Of a DNA stretch of 64,000 nucleotides, positions 60,228 through 64,000 are shown in pieces. Each line of letters starts with the position of its first letter. The stretch's first letter is position 1. The position numbers were made by a program, and so were the translations under genes. Under the pieces are notes generated by a model, which had not been told where the DNA came from, made no database searches, and worked only from the letters and a program-made list of their open reading frames with translations. The stretch is from JAWVFM01 sp963771655 (GTDB lineage Bacteria > Actinomycetota > Thermoleophilia > Solirubrobacterales > 70-9), in the NCBI GenBank assembly GCA_963771655.1, contig CAVYUG010000014.1, positions 4,331 through 68,330 of the forward strand. Reading direction: 5' to 3'.

Positions 60228-60610
60228 GTGTCGCGCCTCTGGCCCCGGAGGTCGCGGCGGCGTTGGGCGAGCTCGAGAGCGCCTATCCCGGGGCCGTATC
60301 CGCGGAGCCTGACGGTGCGGGCGGTGCGTATGTGACGGTCGATGAGATCGATCTCGGCGACAGTTGGAGCATCGAGCGTGCTCCGGTGACGTTCCACCTG
60401 CCGTACAACTACCCCGCCGCCTCGCCGTATCCCTACTACCTGCCTGCCGAACTCAACCTGACGGGGAGCTGGCCGCCGGCGCTGCAGAGAGTGCATTGGC
60501 GCGGTCGCGATGTGATTCAGCTCTCGTTGCGGCATAACCGATGGGATCCCGAGCGCGACCGGGTCACGGGCTGCCTGCTCCAGGTTGGAGACTGGCTCCG
60601 TAGTCAATGA
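60224..60610 (+). CDS. E2/UBC-fold protein (prokaryotic E2 family E-like)
   Basis: 128 residues from GTG 60224. The order of elements is that of a UBC core: N-terminal helix AAALGELESAYP, beta-sheet SWSIERAPVTFHLPYNYPAA with the YP pair, PYYLPAEL, then WRGRDVIQLSLRHNRWDP and a C-terminal helix. Lined up by eye with eukaryotic E2s (G-x-ICLDIL-xx-xWSP), the catalytic Cys position holds Gln99; the sole Cys is residue 117. It may use another nucleophile or act as a scaffold. Overlaps both neighbours by 4 bp. Confidence 0.78.
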   Translation: MSVAPLAPEVAAALGELESAYPGAVSAEPDGAGGAYVTVDEIDLGDSWSIERAPVTFHLPYNYPAASPYPYYLPAELNLTGSWPPALQRVHWRGRDVIQLSLRHNRWDPERDRVTGCLLQVGDWLRSQ

Positions 60611-62079
60611 GCGCGATGCTGCGCATTGAGCGTCGCGATTACGAGGCGCTTAAGGCACACCTGTTTCGCCCAGACCGTGACGAGCACGCCGCCGTCCTGC
60701 TCGCTGGGCGTCGAGGCGACCTGGCAGCGCCTGTCTTGCTTGCCCGCGAGCTTCACCTGCTCGACGCGGCGGAGTTCACTCCGGGACGCCACGGCTATCG
60801 GCAGGTCACGCCCGAAGTGCTGGCTCGACTCGGCAACCGTGCCGCTGATCAAGGCCTCGCACTACTCACCTGCCACAGCCATCCCGGGGCGACGAGCCAC
60901 AACCGGCTTTCCCGCGATGACCTCGATGGCCACGAGCGGGTGTTTCCGCATCTGCTCAACATCGTCGACGGAGAACCGGTCGGCGGGATCGCCTTCGGCC
61001 AGAGAAGCGCGGCCGGGGAAGTCTGGTCACCAGGGCCCACTCGCACGGACCTCGACGCGGTTGAGGTCGTCGGCCCGCAGTTCCAAAGGCTCGCCGCGGC
61101 ACCGCGTCGGCACGCCAGCGGGCTGGACTCACGCTTCGATCGCCAGGCGCGCATGTTCGGAACCGACGGGCAGGCACTTTTGCGGGGAATGAGCGTGGCT
61201 GTGATCGGCGTTGGGGGAGGCGGCTCGATTGTGGTTGAGCAGCTCGCACACCTTGGCGTCGGCCGGTTGGTCGCGGTCGACTATGACGTCGTCAAGACTC
61301 ACAACCTCTCGCGGATCGTTGGCGCAACCACTTCTGATGCCTCAAGCCGACGTAAGAAGATCGAGGTCGCCCGCAAGCTTGTCGAAAGAGTCGATCCGAC
61401 CATCGTGTTTGAGGCGATCGACGGCGATTTGGCGGACGCCGAAGTGGCTGAGCGTGTCGCGGCAACCGACTTCATCTTCCTCTGCACGGACACGATTACG
61501 AGCCGCCTGGTTGCAAACGCGATCGTTCATACCCACCTCGTGCCGATGGTCCAGATCGGCGCCAAGGTCGACCTGGGTCGTGAGGGGCGGATCGAGTCGA
61601 TCTATGTCGCCGTGCGTCCGGTTTTTCCCGGGAGCGGATGTCTGGCCTGTGCCGGACTGATTGATCCTGCCGCGCTACAGCGAGAGGCTGCTACCGACGA
61701 GGAACGCGCGGCGCAGAACTACGTCGGCTCACCCGAGGTCATCGATCCGTCGGTAATCACGCTCAATGGAGTCGCTGCTTCGACCGCGACCAATCTGATG
61801 CTCATGAGCGCGGTTGGCCTGGCGGCTGATCAACAGCTCGAGCACCGGCTGTTCGACGCACGTACTGGGAGCTGGCTCACACTTAAGGTGGCGTCCGACC
61901 CGCGGTGTGCTGGTGCGGCCGCCATGAGAAGTCCGGGTTTGCGCGCGGCCGGGCAGCGTGGTTGCCCGTTCGCCTCGAGGCAGTCAGCAAGACAAGCGAT
62001 CGATCGGTGGTACGACGCGTGTTTTCCCGCGTTGCCTTCAGCCGCGTCCTGCGAAGGGCGCAGTGAGAGGGCTCCGTGA
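60607..62079 (+). CDS. JAB deubiquitinase - E1/ThiF fusion protein
   Basis: 490 residues from ATG 60607 (ATGA overlap). N-terminal JAB/MPN metalloprotease, residues ~1-150: Glu26 (DEHAAVLL), CHSHPGATSHNRLSRDD with His90, His92, Ser102 and Asp105. C-terminal E1 adenylation domain, ~180-435: nucleotide loop VIGVGGGGS (200-207), Asp225 of VAVDYD, THNLSR (Arg236), CTDTITSR with Asp295, and Cys345/Cys348 of GCLACAG, with Cys434 and Cys453 as possible partners for zinc. It should adenylate the Ubl C-terminus; the JAB half should trim or remove it. The last ~35 residues are unconserved. Confidence 0.9.
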   Translation: MSAMLRIERRDYEALKAHLFRPDRDEHAAVLLAGRRGDLAAPVLLARELHLLDAAEFTPGRHGYRQVTPEVLARLGNRAADQGLALLTCHSHPGATSHNRLSRDDLDGHERVFPHLLNIVDGEPVGGIAFGQRSAAGEVWSPGPTRTDLDAVEVVGPQFQRLAAAPRRHASGLDSRFDRQARMFGTDGQALLRGMSVAVIGVGGGGSIVVEQLAHLGVGRLVAVDYDVVKTHNLSRIVGATTSDASSRRKKIEVARKLVERVDPTIVFEAIDGDLADAEVAERVAATDFIFLCTDTITSRLVANAIVHTHLVPMVQIGAKVDLGREGRIESIYVAVRPVFPGSGCLACAGLIDPAALQREAATDEERAAQNYVGSPEVIDPSVITLNGVAASTATNLMLMSAVGLAADQQLEHRLFDARTGSWLTLKVASDPRCAGAAAMRSPGLRAAGQRGCPFASRQSARQAIDRWYDACFPALPSAASCEGRSERAP

Positions 62080-62349
62080 GAGGCCTCGCCGGCCGGGACC
62101 CCACTGGCAACCGCCGGAGCGCAAATCGCCTGACGCGCTTAGCCGCCATGACTTGTCGACAGCCACGCTCTAGCGCCGCTCGCGGCCCAGATCGCTCGCT
62201 CAGCCCGGGCCCCCTCGAGGGTGGCACGCCGTCGGCGTGCGGCCGGGGGCCATGGCCGAGCGAGCGACCCAGCACGGCGGACGCCGAGCGAAACACGCGT
62301 CTGGCGACCTGGCTCCTGCCGAGCGGTGGCGAAAGCCACAGCGATCGCG
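62080..62349. other. Non-coding stretch downstream of the Ubl operon
   Basis: No convincing gene. Its main content is the structured element at 62192-62267. Confidence 0.5.
62192..62267. repeat. 76-nt multi-part stem-loop
   Basis: Outer stem TCGCTCGCTC (62192-62201) with GAGCGAGCGA (62258-62267), middle stem GGCCCCC (62208-62214) with GGGGGCC (62245-62251), inner hairpin GCACGCCG-T-CGGCGTGC (62224-62240). Three collinear stems make it much stronger than ordinary terminators here. Could be a terminator, a structured RNA or a recombination/transfer site. Confidence 0.6.
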
Positions 62350-62820
62350 TACCCCACGGGATCAAACGCAGGACTCGATGACGTTGTGCAAGCGGCCCTC
62401 CTTGACGTTCTGCGCTCGTTCCCTGGACCGGACGACCGCGCCTACGTCAGCGCCTCCGCCGCCCGCTGCGTCGAGCGGCGGGCGCTGAAGCGCCGCCGCC
62501 GGATCGCGCGCAAGGAGGCTTCGGTCTCCCCTCTCCCCGCGACCGACCCGTACGATCACGCCGCGACGGGGTGCGGAGCGGAGCTCGCCGACGAGAAGGC
62601 CATCGACCCGGTGACCTCGTGCCTCGACCGCGAGGAGCAGCGAGCGCTGCGAGGGCTTCTTCTCGAGCTCCCTGCCGATGAGCGCGCCGTCGTCACGTTG
62701 CGAGGCGCCGGCGCTGGGACGCCTGAGATCTGCCAGTCGCTGGCGTGAGCCCACGCCGTCGGAAAGCTCATCGGCAGGGCCCACCGACGCCTCGACGAGC
62801 GGCGCCGAGCGCTGGGAGCT
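62350..62820 (+). pseudogene. Decayed sigma-70 family factor
   Basis: The frame reading LDDVVQAALLDVLRSFPGPD, YVSASAARCVERRALKRRRR and LLLELPADERAVVTLRGAGA looks like sigma region 2 to 4. It is stopped by TGA 62746 in the middle of the region 4 helix-turn-helix (EICQSLA), and the same frame goes on with AHAVGKLIGRAHRRLDERRR, the second half of that motif. No clear start. It is a paralogue in style of the intact factor at 41372-41974. Confidence 0.6.
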
Positions 62821-63365
62821 AGGGGGATCGCCGTGCTCCTCAAGCCACGCGACGGCCGCGGCGAGCTCGTCCGTGTGGTAGTCGAGCCCGATGGCCATTC
62901 CATAGGCGTCCAAGAACGGCGTGTGGGCGAGGAGCGGCTCGGTCTGGGCCTTGGTTGGCCGCACGTAGATCACGGAATTCTTGATCGCGGCGTCAAGGAT
63001 GCGAGCGAGCCCTGCGTCCCGAGTCTTGATCGAAACGGCGAGCAGCTCCGGTTCGGGCCAGTCCGGTAGCTGAAGGCCCCAGACGAAGCGGACGAGGGCC
63101 GGGCCGTCGCCGTCCGAGGCGGGGAGGCGGACCTGCCACCCCCGCGCCGGCTCAACGCCTGGGGGACCTCGGTGCGCCGGTGAGCCAACCCGCCGATCAC
63201 GAGCTCGTGATACCAGCCGACCTGGCGACTGTCGATCGTGGCGCAGAAGGGCGGTAGAGCGGGTCGGCGGGGCTCCGACGCCACCACCCTCTCGAGGTCT
63301 TTGGCTGCGACCGTTCCTTGAAGGAACTCCACGTCGGATTGCGGATGGAGGACGAGGTCGGCCAC
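62821..63365 (-). pseudogene. Frameshifted protein of unknown family next to the excisionase-like gene
   Basis: GTG 63365 begins ADLVLHPQSDVEFLQGTVAA and is in frame to IGGLAHRRTEVPQAL (about 63165). The coding frame then changes by one base to EPARGWQVRLPASDGDG and WGLQLPDWPEPELLAVSIKT, continuing with DAAIKNSVIYVRPTKAQTEP to about 62825, where it meets the sigma remnant without a clear stop. Pattern recalls small soluble plasmid/ICE proteins; no family recognised. It follows the excisionase-like gene after 9 bp. Confidence 0.45.
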
Positions 63366-63374
63366 GCCGAGCCC

Positions 63375-63605
63375 CTACACGTCCTTTCCAGCGATCCAGT
63401 CGATCAGGGTCGCGCGGTGGTAGCGCCACTGGTTTCCGACCCGGCGGCCGGGGACGACCCCGGTGGCCGAGCAGGCGCTTGACGGTATAGGTGAGAGCTG
63501 GAGCAGCTCGGCCGCCTGTTCGACCGTGAGCACATCGGGGCCAGAGTCGCTTTCGGGAACGTCCGGCCCTTCGACGGTCTCGCTGCCCCGTGCTGGTTCA
63601 ACCAT
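63375..63605 (-). CDS. Excisionase-like helix-turn-helix protein with a scrambled recognition helix
   Basis: 76 residues from ATG 63605. An acidic start is followed by DVLTVEQAAELLQLSP and ends PGRRVGNQWRYHRATLIDWI, as in excisionase/MerR-type helix-turn-helix domains. Between, the frame reads IPSSACSATGVV, while the neighbouring frame reads YTVKRLLGHRG, which is the normal recognition helix. Two opposite one-base indels about 25 nt apart (near 63465 and 63489) would restore YTVKRLLATGVV. Either the protein is damaged or the bases are wrong. Marks a mobile context. Confidence 0.6.
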   Translation of the reverse strand: MVEPARGSETVEGPDVPESDSGPDVLTVEQAAELLQLSPIPSSACSATGVVPGRRVGNQWRYHRATLIDWIAGKDV

Positions 63606-63695
63606 CGCCACGAGCATAGCAAATGAGGAACATAGAAGAACGTCATGATACGATCTTGGTCGTTTATGGAACAACATGGGAGCGAGAGGATAGAG

Positions 63696-64000
63696 ATGAA
63701 GCGTCGGCTCGAGATCGCACCGGGCATCCGAAACGTCCTCCGCGACCAGCTCATGGAGTGGGTCGACATGCGCGAGCACACGGTGCTGCGCTGCCCATTC
63801 TGCGAGCGCGACATCCCTCCCGATGCCGACGTCGCCGCCGCGCTCTCGGCTGCCGTCGGGCCCGACGGCGTCGTGATCGCGTTCGTCACCCATGTCGATT
63901 GCCTGCCGTCTCGAGTGGTCGACACCGATGAGCGACTCGACGACCTCTTCGCTCCAGACCGCGAGCAAGGCATCGGGGCATGGTCGGTCCTTCGCCTTAG
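63696..64000 (+). CDS. Small protein with CxxC...HxxC motif, 3' end outside window
   Basis: ATG 63696 after GAGAGGATAGAG; open to the window edge (101 codons seen). Begins MKRRLEIAPGIRNVLRDQL. The pair LRCPFCERDI and later THVDCLPS could bind zinc. No family recognised. Divergent from the excisionase-like gene with about 90 bp between. Confidence 0.55.
   Translation, partial: MKRRLEIAPGIRNVLRDQLMEWVDMREHTVLRCPFCERDIPPDADVAAALSAAVGPDGVVIAFVTHVDCLPSRVVDTDERLDDLFAPDREQGIGAWSVLRL

Overview
The window is high-GC DNA with densely packed genes, many 4-bp start/stop overlaps and many divergent pairs with under 35 bp between start codons. The gene content (acyl-CoA carboxylase and methylmalonyl-CoA mutase subunits, ACAD-type enzymes, WS/DGAT acyltransferase, a surface protein with S-L-T-S-x-D-L repeats, solitary AbiEi-like nuclease genes, family-5 solute-binding protein of the type common in the group) suggests an actinobacterium, most likely class Thermoleophilia/Solirubrobacterales. 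That placement is inference from protein style; no rRNA is present.

Layout. 1-9.1 kb: GH15 glycosidase (cut by the edge), MDR oxidoreductase, DEAD-box helicase, flippase-like membrane protein, GT-C-like membrane protein, DMT transporter, HAD hydrolase, APH-type phosphotransferase. 9.2-16.8 kb: acyl-CoA dehydrogenase, patatin lipase, TauE/SafE permease, cysteine-free Rrf2 regulator, PHP phosphoesterase, PhyH oxygenase, an internally deleted lipoprotein solute-binding protein, SnoaL protein. 16.7-21.6 kb: giant cyclase/AAA/TPR regulator, a solitary AbiEi-nuclease gene bracketed by palindromes, PlsC. 21.6-25.9 kb: assimilatory sulfate operon (sulfite reductase, cysH, sat, cysC). 26-36 kb: dodecin, acyl-CoA carboxylase epsilon-like and beta subunits, OCD family dehydrogenase, LtrA, second AbiEi-like nuclease, repeat surface protein, frameshifted secreted protein, HD and SRPBCC proteins, methylmalonyl-CoA mutase large subunit. 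36-44 kb: MFS pump, two GT4 glycosyltransferases with a UDP-xylose-synthase-like enzyme, sigma factor with a 23-aa microORF, GH26-like enzyme, cupin. 44.6-58.1 kb: three tRNAs, RsbW-like and PAS-GGDEF-EAL signalling pair, DUF2294, FAD oxidase, desaturase, DMT, alanine-racemase-fold enzyme, methyltransferase, L,D-transpeptidase, WS/DGAT, zinc MDR, YciI, DUF1275.

58.1-64 kb, immediately after tRNA-Arg(ACG), is an accessory island and holds the most exciting system: a complete ubiquitin-like conjugation operon (multiubiquitin-type Ubl, UBC-fold E2-like protein, JAB deubiquitinase fused to an E1/ThiF domain), genes overlapping by 4 bp, preceded by a dyad-containing promoter and divergent from a GHKL-type ATPase plus STAS-like (DUF4325)/winged-helix pair. 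The E2-like protein appears to have Gln where canonical E2s have the catalytic Cys, and the Ubl ends in Ser, not Gly-Gly. Downstream are a long stem-loop, a decayed sigma factor, an excisionase-like gene and other damaged ORFs.

A general caution: at least four otherwise good genes outside the island are split by one-base indels (near 32963, 39788, 53786, 55150), several at G/C-runs. Sequencing or assembly error is as likely as real decay.
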